DNA of 64,000 bases from Archaeoglobaceae archaeon. Its GTDB lineage: Archaea; Halobacteriota; Archaeoglobi; Archaeoglobales; Archaeoglobaceae. This document shows positions 49,044 through 57,959 of this stretch, piece by piece. The translations under genes and the position numbers were made by a program. The stretch spans positions 1-64,000 of the forward strand of contig JALVJV010000013.1 of assembly GCA_027028145.1 (NCBI GenBank), in the 5' to 3' direction. Positions within the stretch are counted from its first letter, which is position 1, and every line of letters starts with the position of its first letter. The notes below the pieces were generated by a model. The model searched no databases and was not told the DNA's origin. It saw only the letters and a program-made list of their open reading frames with translations.

Positions 49044-49345
49044 AGATTACGCTCGGTGCGGTTTCCAAACCTTATTCGGCTTTGAAAATGAAAACGGGAG
49101 ACTGGGGAACCCATTGGCCGAAGGTCGACGAAGAGCTGTGCACGGGCTGTGGAACATGCGAGATGTTCTGCCCGGACATGTGCATCGAAGTCGTGAAGGT
49201 TGGAGAGGAGGAGGTCAACGGCAAGATCAAGGAGATAAAGAAGGTAAAAGTCAACTACGACTACTGCAAGGGTTGCGGGCTATGTGCCGAGGTTTGTCCG
49301 ACCAACGCTATTAAGATGGAGCTTAAGGATATTTATAAGGTGTAG
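49040..49345 (+). CDS. porD: 2-oxoacid:ferredoxin oxidoreductase, delta (ferredoxin-like) subunit
   Basis: A 101-residue electron-transfer subunit with two [4Fe-4S] motifs: CTGCGTCEMFCPDMC and CKGCGLCAEVCPTNA. The N-terminus GAVSKPYSALKMKTGDWGTH is family-typical. It passes electrons from the thiamine-diphosphate site to ferredoxin. Start overlaps the gamma stop (ATGA). Both clusters have the full set of cysteines. Confidence 0.94.
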   Translation: MKITLGAVSKPYSALKMKTGDWGTHWPKVDEELCTGCGTCEMFCPDMCIEVVKVGEEEVNGKIKEIKKVKVNYDYCKGCGLCAEVCPTNAIKMELKDIYKV

Positions 49346-49355
49346 GGTGATTTAA

Positions 49356-50537
49356 ATGGTTAGAAAGGTTGTTAGAGGTTTTTATGCAGTTGCTTATGCG
49401 GTGAAACTGTGCAGACCGTCCGTAATATGTGCGTATCCGATTACCCCGCAGACTGAGATCGTCGAAAACCTCGCGGCGATGTATGCGAACGGAGAGCTCG
49501 AAAATTGCCAATACATCACAGCGGAATCCGAATTCGGAGCGGCTTCGATTTTGGTCGGAGCTTCAGCAACCGGAGCGAGGACTTTCACCGCAACGTGCTC
49601 TCAGGGTTTGATTTTGATGAGCGAAGTTCTGTGGAACGCCGCCGGAATGCGTTTGCCGATAGTGATGGTTATAGCGAACAGATCCCTGAGCGCTCCGCTC
49701 AGCATATGGAACGACCACCAAGACAGCATGGCTATGAGGGATGCATGCATAATCCAAGTTTACGTCGAGAACAATCAGGAGGCACACGATATGATCCCGC
49801 AGGCTTACAAGATCGCAGAGAATAGAGATGTAATGCTACCGTTCATGGTTTGTATGGACGGATACAAGCTAACCCATGCTTACGAGCCGGTCGATCTCCT
49901 TGAGCAGGAGACGGTAGATAGTTTCCTTCCGCCATACGATCCGCCGATCAAATTAACTACGAAAGATCCACTAACCTTCGGCTGTTACGCTCCGCCGCAC
50001 TGCTACATGGAGTTCAGGGTTGTGATGCAGAGGGCTATGATGAGAGCTAAGAAGGTTATGGAAGAGGTGTTCAAGGAGTGGGCTGAGCTAACCGGAAGAA
50101 ACTGGGGTGGGCTTATATCGACTGATTACATGGACGATGCCGAAACCGCTGTTGTTGCCATGGGATCGGTCGTCGGCTTGGTTAGGGAAGTCGTCGAAGA
50201 GATGAGGAAAGACGGAAAGAAGGTCGGATTGGTCAAGATAAGGTCTTTCAGACCATTCCCGACGGAAGAGCTTAGAAAGGTAATGAAGGACGTTGAGAAC
50301 ATAGTCGTGTTTGAAAGGGCGGTTTCATTTGGTCACGAAGGCCCTGTTGCCATAGATCTCAAGTCGGCTTTATTCGGACACTGCAACGCCAAAGTTTACT
50401 CCTTCGCTGTTGGCTTGGGAGGCAGAGACATCCCGAGGGATCTGATAAGAAAGTGCATCAACAACGCCATTGAAGGCAAGGTCGATGAGGGATTCCACTT
50501 CGAAGGTGTTAAGGAGTTTGAGGAGGTGATAATTTGA
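49356..50537 (+). CDS. porA: 2-oxoacid:ferredoxin oxidoreductase, alpha subunit (pyruvate type probable)
   Basis: A 393-residue subunit with domains I and II. Substrate-side strings CAYPITPQTEIVENLA, TAESEFGAASILVGASATGA, SQGLILMSEVLWNAAGMRLP, and SIWNDHQDSMAMRD correspond to pyruvate oxidoreductase alpha chains, though the SEFGA and NDHQDS variants differ from the commonest wording. The C-terminal domain includes VKIRSFRPFPTEEL. Pyruvate is the most likely substrate; other 2-oxoacids cannot be ruled out. The reaction yields acetyl-CoA, CO2 and reduced ferredoxin, or runs in reverse for carbon fixation. Confidence 0.9.
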   Translation: MVRKVVRGFYAVAYAVKLCRPSVICAYPITPQTEIVENLAAMYANGELENCQYITAESEFGAASILVGASATGARTFTATCSQGLILMSEVLWNAAGMRLPIVMVIANRSLSAPLSIWNDHQDSMAMRDACIIQVYVENNQEAHDMIPQAYKIAENRDVMLPFMVCMDGYKLTHAYEPVDLLEQETVDSFLPPYDPPIKLTTKDPLTFGCYAPPHCYMEFRVVMQRAMMRAKKVMEEVFKEWAELTGRNWGGLISTDYMDDAETAVVAMGSVVGLVREVVEEMRKDGKKVGLVKIRSFRPFPTEELRKVMKDVENIVVFERAVSFGHEGPVAIDLKSALFGHCNAKVYSFAVGLGGRDIPRDLIRKCINNAIEGKVDEGFHFEGVKEFEEVII

Positions 50538-51412
50538 AGTTCTTCTTCTCAAGCGGTCACGGAGCATGTCCGGGATGTTCCTTGCCAATTGCCGTCAAGA
50601 ACGTCCTATACGCGTTGGAAGGTAAATGCTTCGTAGTGAATCCGACGGGTTGCTTGGAGATAATCAGTTCCCAATACGATAGGAGCGCTTGGGGTGTTCC
50701 TTACATCCATTCGGTGTTCGAGAACGCCGCCGCTGTTGCGGCTGGAATCGATGCGGCTTTAAAAGCATTGGGAAGGAAGGATGAAGGTCACGTGGTCGTT
50801 TTTGCCGGAGACGGAGCCACTGCAGACATAGGAATCGGTTGCCTCTCGGGAATGTTCGACAGAAATCACGACGTCCTATACATCTGCTTAGACAACGAAG
50901 CCTATCAGAACACCGGAAACCAGCAGAGCGGATTGACTCCACCGGGCTCGAACACTACGACGACTCCAGCTGGAAAGATACTTCCGGGCAAAATAGGAAG
51001 AAAGAAGGACATGGTTGCATTTGCATTAGCCCATAAAATCCCATACGTAGCCACTGCAAGCGTTGCTTATCCGACCGATATAAGGAGGAAGGTAAAGAGG
51101 GCCGTTGAGTTTGAAGGGGCGAAGTATATCCAGATCCTATGTCCATGCGTTACCGGGTGGGGTATAAACAGCAACGAAACTATCAAGGTCGCTAAATTGG
51201 CAGTTGAAACTGCTTTGTATCCTATCGTAGAATACGAGAACGGAGAATTGGTTAGGGTTAGAAAGATAAAGGAGAGAAAGCCCGTAGAGGAATATCTCAA
51301 GATACAGAGAAGGTTCAGGCATCTCTTCAAGCATCCGAAGGGAAAGGAGATAATCGAAGAACTGCAGAGGATCGCAGACGAAAATGCCAAGAGGTTTGGT
51401 TTAGACGAATAA
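50534..51412 (+). CDS. porB: 2-oxoacid:ferredoxin oxidoreductase, beta (TPP-binding) subunit
   Basis: A 292-residue subunit with thiamine diphosphate motif GDGATADIGIGCLSGMFDRN, then YICLDNEAYQNTGNQQSG and SNTTTTPAGKILPGKIGRKK. Cysteines for the catalytic cluster are at GACPGCSLPI and NPTGCLEI, and a later CPCVTGWG. It begins four bases before the alpha stop. The operon ends here; T-rich sequence (TTTAATTTTACAATTTTATTTT) just after the stop resembles an archaeal terminator. Confidence 0.94.
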   Translation: MKFFFSSGHGACPGCSLPIAVKNVLYALEGKCFVVNPTGCLEIISSQYDRSAWGVPYIHSVFENAAAVAAGIDAALKALGRKDEGHVVVFAGDGATADIGIGCLSGMFDRNHDVLYICLDNEAYQNTGNQQSGLTPPGSNTTTTPAGKILPGKIGRKKDMVAFALAHKIPYVATASVAYPTDIRRKVKRAVEFEGAKYIQILCPCVTGWGINSNETIKVAKLAVETALYPIVEYENGELVRVRKIKERKPVEEYLKIQRRFRHLFKHPKGKEIIEELQRIADENAKRFGLDE

Positions 51413-51538
51413 TTTAATTTTACAATTTTATTTTATCTGTTGGCATTTGGATGGTCTGGTGATGTTGCAACACTGTTGATAAAGTATTTAAATAATGCAC
51501 AATGCAAAATCACGACCGATGGTCTTGTTTTAAAGAAT

Positions 51539-52654
51539 TTATTCGTATCTCAAAGCCTCGATCGGCTCAAGCTTGCTCGCTTTCCACGCGGGATACATAG
51601 CGCTGATAAGAGCCGTAAGAATTCCAAACGCGATTCCGAGAAAAACGTATACGATCGAAGAAGGCGCAAAAACATACTTCGCGGTCTTCAAAATGAGGAT
51701 GTCTATTGAATAACCGCCCAAGAAGCTCAGCGCCCCTCCTACTGCACTTCCCACCAAACCCAGTATCAGAGCCTCGGTTAGGAACAACTTGAGTATCGTT
51801 TCTCTGTAAGCTCCGATAGCTCTCATCAAACCGATTTCCTTCGTTCTTTCAATAGTTGACATCAGCATTATGTTCAAGATGCTAATTCCGGCTACGAGCA
51901 AAGAGACTCCGGCTATGGCCATAAGAAACAACGTCACTTTTCCGAACACGTTCTTAATCCTTTCTATTATCATCTTCATCTCAAAGACGGAAACTTTGTT
52001 CTCCTTTCTGTTGACGATTTTGTCCACAGCCTTCTTAAAAGCGTCGATCTTGTCGATACTCCTGACTTTAACTATCACCATCGAATACTCCTTGTCGTTG
52101 AACACCCTGTCGAAATCCCTCAGCGGAAGTATCACCGCGTAGTTCGGATTTATGTCGAACCTCGCCCCTTCCTTTATGATTCCGGTCACCCTGAAATCTT
52201 TTCCTGCAACCGTTATTCTGCTTCCAACTCTGAGCTTGAAGAAATCGGCAATCTTGCTACCAACCAAACAACCCTTATACGTTCCTCTTTCGAGTTCGAA
52301 AAGATCCTTTGTTTTCCTAACGTCTATCCCGTATACCGTCACGTATGTCTTCTTTCCTCTGTATTCTACCAAAGCCGATTCGCTCTTAACGGGTATTACA
52401 GTCTCCGCGAACGGTATGGTTTCGATCTTTCTCACGGTCCTCGCATCTATCGATGTGTAGCCGTGAATGTAGTTGGGTGTTATAATTACCTCGTTCGCCA
52501 CATCTTTGAAATTTTCGAGTATTACAGCTTTCAGGCTCTCTCCGAATATACCTATCGAGCTAATAGCCATTACGCCGATAACGATTCCGATTATCGCGAG
52601 TGTGCTTCTAACCTTCGTCCTTGCGAGATTTCTCAACGCAAGTTCAATCAGCAT
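51539..52654 (-). CDS. MacB-like ABC transporter permease (FtsX family)
   Basis: A 371-residue protein. One N-terminal span (about 17-38, STLAIIGIVIGVMAISSIGI), an external periplasmic-core domain to about 235, then three C-terminal spans (LFLMAIAGVSLLVAGISILN; LFLTEALILGLVGSAVGG; FLGIAFGILTALISAMYPAW). The coupling helix motif is RTKEIGLMRAIGA. Such MacB-type systems transmit ATP hydrolysis to external proteins rather than opening a channel. It is the last gene of a three-gene operon; the start overlaps the ATPase gene by 11 bases. Confidence 0.93.
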   Translation of the reverse strand: MLIELALRNLARTKVRSTLAIIGIVIGVMAISSIGIFGESLKAVILENFKDVANEVIITPNYIHGYTSIDARTVRKIETIPFAETVIPVKSESALVEYRGKKTYVTVYGIDVRKTKDLFELERGTYKGCLVGSKIADFFKLRVGSRITVAGKDFRVTGIIKEGARFDINPNYAVILPLRDFDRVFNDKEYSMVIVKVRSIDKIDAFKKAVDKIVNRKENKVSVFEMKMIIERIKNVFGKVTLFLMAIAGVSLLVAGISILNIMLMSTIERTKEIGLMRAIGAYRETILKLFLTEALILGLVGSAVGGALSFLGGYSIDILILKTAKYVFAPSSIVYVFLGIAFGILTALISAMYPAWKASKLEPIEALRYE

Positions 52655-53315
52655 GGATTATCCTCCCGTCCCTAATCCTAACAACTCTGTCGCCGTAATC
52701 GGAAAGCGATGGATCGTGCGTAACCAGAACGACCGTAACTCCTTCTTCCACGTTCAACCTCTTTATTATGTCCATGACCACTTTTCCGCTTTTGGTGTCC
52801 AGATTTCCCGTAGGCTCGTCGCAGAGCAAAATCGAAGGCTCGTTTGCTAAGGCTCTCGCTATCGCCACCCTTTGCTGTTCACCGCCGCTAAGCTCTTTAG
52901 GCTTTCTGTCCTCCTTCCCCTTCAATCCTACGAGTTCGAGCAGTTCCTCCGCTCTACTGTGTCTTTTCTCCTTCGGAACGCCTTTGAAAACCATCGGAAG
53001 CTCGACGTTCTCCAAAGCGGTCAGCGTTGGAATTAGATAATACTGCTGAAACACGAAACCTATCTTGTCCCTCCTGAGTTCCGTAAGCTCCCTATCGCTT
53101 AGCTTTGAGGTATCCAAGCCGTCTATTATAACCTTACCGCTCGTAGGTTTGTCGAGACAGCCTATGAGATGAAGTAGCGTCGATTTTCCGCTCCCTGACG
53201 GACCCATTATAACGACGAACTCGCCATCCCTAACGCTTAGACTAACCCCGTTTAGGGCTACAACTTCGTGAATTCCTATTCTATACTTCTTTACGACGTC
53301 TACCAACTCTATCAT
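52644..53315 (-). CDS. ABC transporter ATP-binding protein (LolD/MacB type)
   Basis: 223 residues from ATG 53315, which overlaps the previous stop (ATGA). Walker A GPSGSGKSTLLHLIGCLDKP, Q-loop FVFQQYYLIPTL, signature LSGGEQQRVAIARALAN, Walker B ILLCDEPTGNLDTKSG and H-loop VVLVTHDPSLSDY are complete. The VFQQYYLIPTLTALENVELP wording is typical of LolD/MacB partners. It powers the permease encoded downstream, in concert with the surface protein encoded upstream. Confidence 0.96.
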   Translation of the reverse strand: MIELVDVVKKYRIGIHEVVALNGVSLSVRDGEFVVIMGPSGSGKSTLLHLIGCLDKPTSGKVIIDGLDTSKLSDRELTELRRDKIGFVFQQYYLIPTLTALENVELPMVFKGVPKEKRHSRAEELLELVGLKGKEDRKPKELSGGEQQRVAIARALANEPSILLCDEPTGNLDTKSGKVVMDIIKRLNVEEGVTVVLVTHDPSLSDYGDRVVRIRDGRIIHAD

Positions 53316-54631
53316 CTTCTCCTCTTCCAAGCGACGAAGACTAACATCAATATCGCGACGAGCGTTATAAGGGAAATCGCCAGCGGAAGAATCCCGTTTT
53401 CACTCTTCTTTACTCCCGTTTCAAAATTGGAAACCTTAACTTCGTAGGATTTCTCGAATCTCTCGCCTATCTCGTTCGTCCAAGTCGCCTTAAGCAAAAC
53501 TTTACTCGCATTGGTCGGAATGGTTATCTCAAAGCTATCGAAGTCCGAAGGATCGAGGTAATCGATGTAATACGTTTTTCCGTTTGCGGAAATTAGTATG
53601 TTGTATATCTTGCTCCTACCGTTGTTGCAGACATCTCCGGTGATCGTCAACCCGTTTAAGCTTTTTTCTATCTCGATGTCGCTGAACTGGAGTGTAGTTT
53701 CGTTCAAAACCTCGATCGTCACAACTTTACGCTCGGAGTGTTTGTTGTCGAACTCGTCCAAATATGTAACGTTTATAGTTACGTTCTTCATCCCAGCTGA
53801 TCCCGAACACCACTTGAATTTCACGAGTTTAGTCTCTCCGGCATTTATCATCGGAATTTCGACTGATTTCGTCGAGAATGAGCCGCCGGATACGTTTATC
53901 CTTACCGAGTATATGTTATCCTGCCTGAGATTCGAAATCTGAACGTTTATACCTATCACATCTCCAATCAGTGAGATAGGATACTCTGGAGTCGCGTTTA
54001 TCAAAACACCCTTGCTCTTCTTATACTCAACGTTCACGGTCTGAACGATCTCGTGGTAGTTTCTGCCGTTGTAGAATTCTATCTTGAATCTCAGCGGTTC
54101 GGGTTTCTTCGGCTCGAACTTGAAATACCCCTTCCCGTTCTTAACGTATATTACCTTCGGATTCGCATCGAACATCGGAATCACGATAACGTTGCTGATC
54201 TGAAGCGGAGATGAAATAGAAAATCCGACCTCGTTTACTTCGTTGAGATTAAACGTGGTTCTGTCCAGAACTATCTCGGGCATCTTGCTTTCAACCCTAA
54301 CGACGAATGCTTGCTTAATGCTACCGTTCATCGTGTTTATGATGACGTTTACCGTGTAAATACCGCTCCTCTTAGCCTTAATAGTAAAAGGGAGCTCGTA
54401 AGACTGAACCCAGCCGACGCTTGAAACTGAGTTCGGTTGTATCTCCAAGGCTGAAGGATGGTAAAAAGATATTCCGCTAACGTATGTGGGCTGTGGTAGT
54501 GAAATTATTAAATTGCAATCCGCTACATCGTTCGGCAGAAGAGTTTGCGGATTCATCTCGACCTTAACCACTTGTGCCGACGCTAAGGGGATTGTAAGCA
54601 AGATAACCGCGATTGCGACGATAAGTTTCAT
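53312..54631 (-). CDS. Secreted/anchored CARDB-type surface protein linked to the ABC system
   Basis: A 439-residue protein. Signal peptide (KLIVAIAVILLTIPLASAQ), several Ig-like beta domains with many N-glycosylation sites and CARDB-type strings (NVQISNLRQDNIYSVRINVS; AGETKLVKFKWCSGSAGMKN). The C-terminal membrane span is at about 413-436 (LPLAISLITLVAILMLVFVA) with a basic tail. First gene of the operon with the ATPase and permease. The arrangement parallels the 16912-20944 locus, where a similar protein partners an RND exporter. It may bind the substrate or guide assembly outside the cell. Confidence 0.85.
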   Translation of the reverse strand: MKLIVAIAVILLTIPLASAQVVKVEMNPQTLLPNDVADCNLIISLPQPTYVSGISFYHPSALEIQPNSVSSVGWVQSYELPFTIKAKRSGIYTVNVIINTMNGSIKQAFVVRVESKMPEIVLDRTTFNLNEVNEVGFSISSPLQISNVIVIPMFDANPKVIYVKNGKGYFKFEPKKPEPLRFKIEFYNGRNYHEIVQTVNVEYKKSKGVLINATPEYPISLIGDVIGINVQISNLRQDNIYSVRINVSGGSFSTKSVEIPMINAGETKLVKFKWCSGSAGMKNVTINVTYLDEFDNKHSERKVVTIEVLNETTLQFSDIEIEKSLNGLTITGDVCNNGRSKIYNILISANGKTYYIDYLDPSDFDSFEITIPTNASKVLLKATWTNEIGERFEKSYEVKVSNFETGVKKSENGILPLAISLITLVAILMLVFVAWKRRR

Positions 54632-54667
54632 CTGAAAAACATCGGATGTTTTGCATAAATAAGTTGC

Positions 54668-55285
54668 TCACAGTATCCGTTTTATAAATTTGGGCGGAAC
54701 GTGGTCGGTGGTGTAAACCCTCCCCTTCTTTCTTATCTCAAATCCCGCTTTGATCATGCCCTTAGCATCTATAGCCAACACAGCCGGATTCGGATGATGC
54801 CTCCTACCGACTTCTATCGCATCCTGAATCGTTTCTGACAGATGAACCTCCCTCCTCTTCATCGGTAGAAGACCCCGCTTAAGAATGGACGGAACGTTTG
54901 CCGGATGGGTTCCGTGGTAAAGCACCGGCGGAATTTCGGAGCTCTCGCTCCAGTCAACCTTAACTTTTATGCTGTGCCCGTATTTGGCTCGAATCTTCCC
55001 ATTCTTTATCTCGAACCTACCCTTAGGATCGAATTTGACTATTAGCTCGATCTCCTTCCTTCCAACGCCGTGCCTTTCTTTAACGACCTCGACAACTTTA
55101 TCCAGATCGGCCCATCCCCTCTCGTCCACTTCTATTCCGAACGAATATGGAAAATGCCTCAGCAATCCGCTTAAAAACTTGCTAACGAGCTCCCTCTTCT
55201 TTCCGTCGAGCAGAACCTTTCCGCGGCCGCATCTGCACGAGCCTTCGAAATCCCCGCATTTATCGCAAACGCCGAGCGGTTTCAT
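54668..55285 (-). CDS. kptA: RNA 2'-phosphotransferase (KptA/Tpt1)
   Basis: A 205-residue enzyme that removes 2'-phosphate from RNA using NAD. N-terminal zinc-like motif (CDKCGDFEGSCRC), then the RNA-binding winged helix (LVSKFLSGLLRHFPYSFGIE; DERGWADLDKVVEVV) and the ADP-ribose fold (YHGTHPANVPSILKRGLLP; VHLSETIQDAIEVGRRHHPN; KGRVYTTDHVPPKFI). Catalytic Arg-His-Arg-Arg positions are visible in LLRH and HPNP-flanking residues. Its archaeal substrate is unclear, since archaeal tRNA ligation does not leave 2'-phosphate. Confidence 0.94.
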   Translation of the reverse strand: MKPLGVCDKCGDFEGSCRCGRGKVLLDGKKRELVSKFLSGLLRHFPYSFGIEVDERGWADLDKVVEVVKERHGVGRKEIELIVKFDPKGRFEIKNGKIRAKYGHSIKVKVDWSESSEIPPVLYHGTHPANVPSILKRGLLPMKRREVHLSETIQDAIEVGRRHHPNPAVLAIDAKGMIKAGFEIRKKGRVYTTDHVPPKFIKRIL

Positions 55286-55320
55286 CGGAAGCGATTTAAG
55301 CTGAGAAGATTAAAATTTTT

Positions 55321-55382
55321 GAAGCCGATGATGAAATTTGCACGTGCTGAAGTGTGATGAACCTCCACGGTTCTGAGGTTTC
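55321..55382 (+). ncRNA. C/D box guide sRNA
   Basis: All four boxes are exact: C ATGATGA at 55328-55334, D' CTGA at 55347-55350, C' GTGATGA at 55354-55360, D CTGA at 55373-55376. Both guide segments are 12 bases: AATTTGCACGTG and ACCTCCACGGTT. The ends pair as a terminal stem, GAAGCC (55321-55326) with GGTTTC (55377-55382). It would direct 2'-O-methylation opposite the fifth base before each D or D' box, within CACGTGCAAATT and AACCGTGGAGGT. The targets, probably rRNA or tRNA, could not be identified here. It lies in the gap between kptA and dys. Confidence 0.9.
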
Positions 55383-55414
55383 AAAATTTTTAAGCCCTTC
55401 GCAAACCTTTAGGC

Positions 55415-56359
55415 ATGGAGCTTCCGAGGGTTGAGGACATAAGGCTTAAGGCAAAAATGAGCGTAAACGAGCTCGTCGATCAGTTGTTTAAGTCAGGCGG
55501 CTTCACTGCTAAGGATTTAGCCGTTGCGGTTGACATAATCGAAGAGATGGTTAGCGATAAGGAGACGACCGTATTTCTGTCTTTTCCGGCATGCATAGTC
55601 GCAACGGGAACGAGAGGAGTCATAGTAGAGCTCGTGAAACGAAGGCTCGTGGATGTTATCGTAACCACATGCGGAACGCTCGACCACGATCTTGCGAGAA
55701 TTTGGAGGGACTACTATCACGGTAGCTTCATGCTGGACGATGCGGAATTACACAAGAAGGGTATAAACAGGATCGGCAACATACTAACGCCCAACGAGAG
55801 CTACGGACTGATAATTGAGGAAAAGCTCCTGCCTATGCTCGAAGATATATACGGTGAGAAAAAAAGACTTTCGACGAAGGAGTTCGTTTGGGAGATCGGA
55901 AAAAGACTCGAAAACGAATCGAATGCTGAGAGCTCGATAATCTACTGGTGCTGGAAAAATAGAATTCCGATGTTCGTTCCGGGCATAACGGATGGAGCTG
56001 TGGGGAGTCAGCTTTGGATATTCTACCAAACGCACAGGGATTTCATCGTCGATGTGCTTAAGGATGAAGACGAGTTGAGCGATATTGTCTTCAATGCGGA
56101 GAAAACCGGAGCACTGATCATAGGCGGCGGAATAAGCAAGCATCATACGATATGGTGGAATCAGTTCAAAGGTGGCTTGGATTACGTCGTTTACATCACC
56201 ACAGCCGTGGAATGGGATGGAAGTCTGAGCGGTGCAAGGGTTAGAGAGGCAATCTCATGGGGTAAAGTTAGTGAAAGGGCAAAGCACGTAACGGTTTACG
56301 GCGATGCGACAGTCTTACTGCCGATAATCGTTGCGAGCCTGCTCGAAAGGCTCGGTTAA
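55415..56359 (+). CDS. dys: Deoxyhypusine synthase
   Basis: A 314-residue NAD-dependent enzyme that transfers an aminobutyl group from spermidine to a lysine of translation factor aIF5A. Family strings are TVFLSFPACIVATGTRGVI, VDVIVTTCGTLDHDLAR and NAESSIIYWCWKNRIPMFVP. The catalytic lysine is in GGGISKHHTI, followed by TTAVEWDGSLSGARVREAIS. The gene stands alone in the plus strand, with the guide RNA before it and a T-rich stop region (TTTTTTTATTC) after it. Confidence 0.96.
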   Translation: MELPRVEDIRLKAKMSVNELVDQLFKSGGFTAKDLAVAVDIIEEMVSDKETTVFLSFPACIVATGTRGVIVELVKRRLVDVIVTTCGTLDHDLARIWRDYYHGSFMLDDAELHKKGINRIGNILTPNESYGLIIEEKLLPMLEDIYGEKKRLSTKEFVWEIGKRLENESNAESSIIYWCWKNRIPMFVPGITDGAVGSQLWIFYQTHRDFIVDVLKDEDELSDIVFNAEKTGALIIGGGISKHHTIWWNQFKGGLDYVVYITTAVEWDGSLSGARVREAISWGKVSERAKHVTVYGDATVLLPIIVASLLERLG

Positions 56360-56430
56360 TTTTTTTATTCAATCGAATCGATCTGATGTAGATAAGGGTT
56401 CGGTTGCAACCCAGTTTAATACACTTTTTA

Positions 56431-56916
56431 TTAAAGTTCTCTTATGACCTTAGCCGGAACGCCTCCGGCCAATACGTTAGCCGGGATGTCCGAGTTTACC
56501 AAGCTATGCGCGGAGATTATCGAATTGTCTCCTATCGTAACTCCCGGCAGTATCGTGCAGTTCGCTCCGATCGTTACGTTTTTTCCTATCTTCACCTCGC
56601 CTATTCTGAGCTCATCTCTAAGGAATTCGTGGGCTAATATTACGGTGTTGTAACCTATAATCGTGTTGTCTCCGATTTCGATCAGCTCGGGATAGAATAT
56701 ATCGACAGTCGATTCCAAGCCGAATGCGACGTTCTTTCCGACTTTAACTCCTATACGTCTCAAAAGCCAGCGTTTCAATGCTAACGACGGTAGAATTCTG
56801 CAAACGGCAACAACAACGTAGTTAACGGCGACCCTTAGGGGGTTTCTAACCGTAGTCCAATAGCACATCGAGTTCTTATCCTTAGCCTTGATGACCGTTC
56901 TCAGTTTTCTTGGCAT
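56431..56916 (-). CDS. Hexapeptide-repeat acyltransferase
   Basis: A 161-residue left-handed beta-helix protein. Hexapeptide turns are visible in VGKNVAFGLESTVDIF, IGDNTIIGYNTVILAH, EVKIGKNVTIGANCTILPGV and TIGDNSIISAHSLVNSDIPA, ending in VLAGGVPAKVIREL. The catalytic-type His is at NTVILAHEF. Substrate likely a sugar or amino-sugar, as in maltose/galactoside O-acetyltransferases; no assignment is possible. Single gene, convergent with dys. Confidence 0.9.
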   Translation of the reverse strand: MPRKLRTVIKAKDKNSMCYWTTVRNPLRVAVNYVVVAVCRILPSLALKRWLLRRIGVKVGKNVAFGLESTVDIFYPELIEIGDNTIIGYNTVILAHEFLRDELRIGEVKIGKNVTIGANCTILPGVTIGDNSIISAHSLVNSDIPANVLAGGVPAKVIREL

Positions 56917-57011
56917 GCCCGATTGGATTTTGCTCGGGTATATGACTATTGCTTTTCATACCGAATTCTCTCCGCTGATGAGTCGCGATAACGGACAAAT
57001 AGGCTCGCTTA

Positions 57012-57476
57012 TTATTTAAAAAACGTTTTCCAGATTTTGTCCTTGAGATGATGGATGTTCTTAACGGCTTTTCCCTTCCCGCCTACCATCTCGCTTCCAT
57101 CTACAAGAGCGATACCAACAGCAAGGGGAGTCTCCTTCTTTTCAACAACGACGTAAACGAAATCTCCAGCCTTAATGTTCTCATCGGCTTCGACAATTCC
57201 GGGCTTCATGACATCCGCTCCGTTTATTATATGCGGCATAGCTCCCTCATCGACTACGACCTTTCCCTTGGAGGGCTTGAACTTCAGTAAGCCGTAGACC
57301 GTAAGATAATATCTCCCGTCGTGTTCCAATATCAGAGGCTCTCCGTCTACCAATATCACTACTCTGCCGTCGATCTCCACCCTTTCCATGCTACCTTTGA
57401 TTTCCACGCCGGTCGTTTCGGTCAAGCTCTTAGCTATCCGCTTTGCCTCCTTCTTTCTCAGCATGTGTCTCTTCAT
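57012..57476 (-). CDS. PUA-domain RNA-binding protein
   Basis: A 154-residue protein. The C-terminal PUA domain (about 75-150) has [40 protein letters not shown] and [20 protein letters not shown]. The N-terminal half carries a basic helix ([19 protein letters not shown]) and beta strands. PUA proteins of this size bind tRNA or rRNA. It is divergent from the Sm/L37e/PurF cluster, and the short promoter gap contains a TATA-like AAATAG stretch. Conserved beside Sm and L37e in related archaea, from memory. Confidence 0.9.
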   Translation of the reverse strand: MKRHMLRKKEAKRIAKSLTETTGVEIKGSMERVEIDGRVVILVDGEPLILEHDGRYYLTVYGLLKFKPSKGKVVVDEGAMPHIINGADVMKPGIVEADENIKAGDFVYVVVEKKETPLAVGIALVDGSEMVGGKGKAVKNIHHLKDKIWKTFFK

Positions 57477-57545
57477 ACAACACCTCCGATATTTTTAAAT
57501 AGTCAAGAGATGAACGAAGTTAAAAGCATTTTTGGAGGAGACGGT

Positions 57546-57770
57546 ATGGCTAAAAGACCACTCGATGTCCTGAACAAAGCGTTGCAAACGCCGGTCTTGG
57601 TGAGGTTAAAGGGAGGTAGGGAATTCAGAGGGATACTGAACGGATACGATATCCACATGAATTTAGTGCTGGAAGACGCGGAAGAAATTCAGAACGGGGA
57701 AGTGGTTAGAAAATTGGGAAGTGTTATAATCAGAGGCGATACGGTAGTTTTCGTATCACCTTCGCAGTAG
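57546..57770 (+). CDS. Sm-like (Lsm) archaeal protein
   Basis: 74 residues from ATG 57546 (GGAGG upstream); the longer upstream frame is not used. The Sm1 motif is [23 protein letters not shown] and Sm2 is [14 protein letters not shown], and the N-terminal helix is [15 protein letters not shown]. It forms a seven-membered ring that binds U-rich RNA. It leads a plus-strand operon with L37e and PurF, ten bases apart, an arrangement common in euryarchaea. Confidence 0.96.
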   Translation: MAKRPLDVLNKALQTPVLVRLKGGREFRGILNGYDIHMNLVLEDAEEIQNGEVVRKLGSVIIRGDTVVFVSPSQ

Positions 57771-57779
57771 GTGATGTGA

Positions 57780-57959
57780 ATGTCGGACGGAACGGCCGCG
57801 ATGGGTAAAAGGGGAAGGAAGATCGTTCACATAAAGTGCAGAAGGTGTGGGAGAGTGGCTTTTCACAGGAGAAAGGGATATTGTGCCGCTTGTGGTTTCG
57901 GAAGGAGCAAGAGGTTAAGGAGCTACAACTGGCTGAAGAAGAAAAAGAAGAGCAATTAA
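57780..57959 (+). CDS. rpl37e: Ribosomal protein L37e (large subunit)
   Basis: A 59-residue basic protein with the L37e zinc finger: [19 protein letters not shown] then [16 protein letters not shown], ending in a Lys run (KKKKKSN). The four cysteines (C-x2-C and C-x2-C) are present. GGTGATGTGA precedes the ATG, which begins ten bases after the Sm stop. Its TAA directly abuts the purF ATG, so all three genes share one message. Confidence 0.95.
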   Translation: MSDGTAAMGKRGRKIVHIKCRRCGRVAFHRRKGYCAACGFGRSKRLRSYNWLKKKKKSN

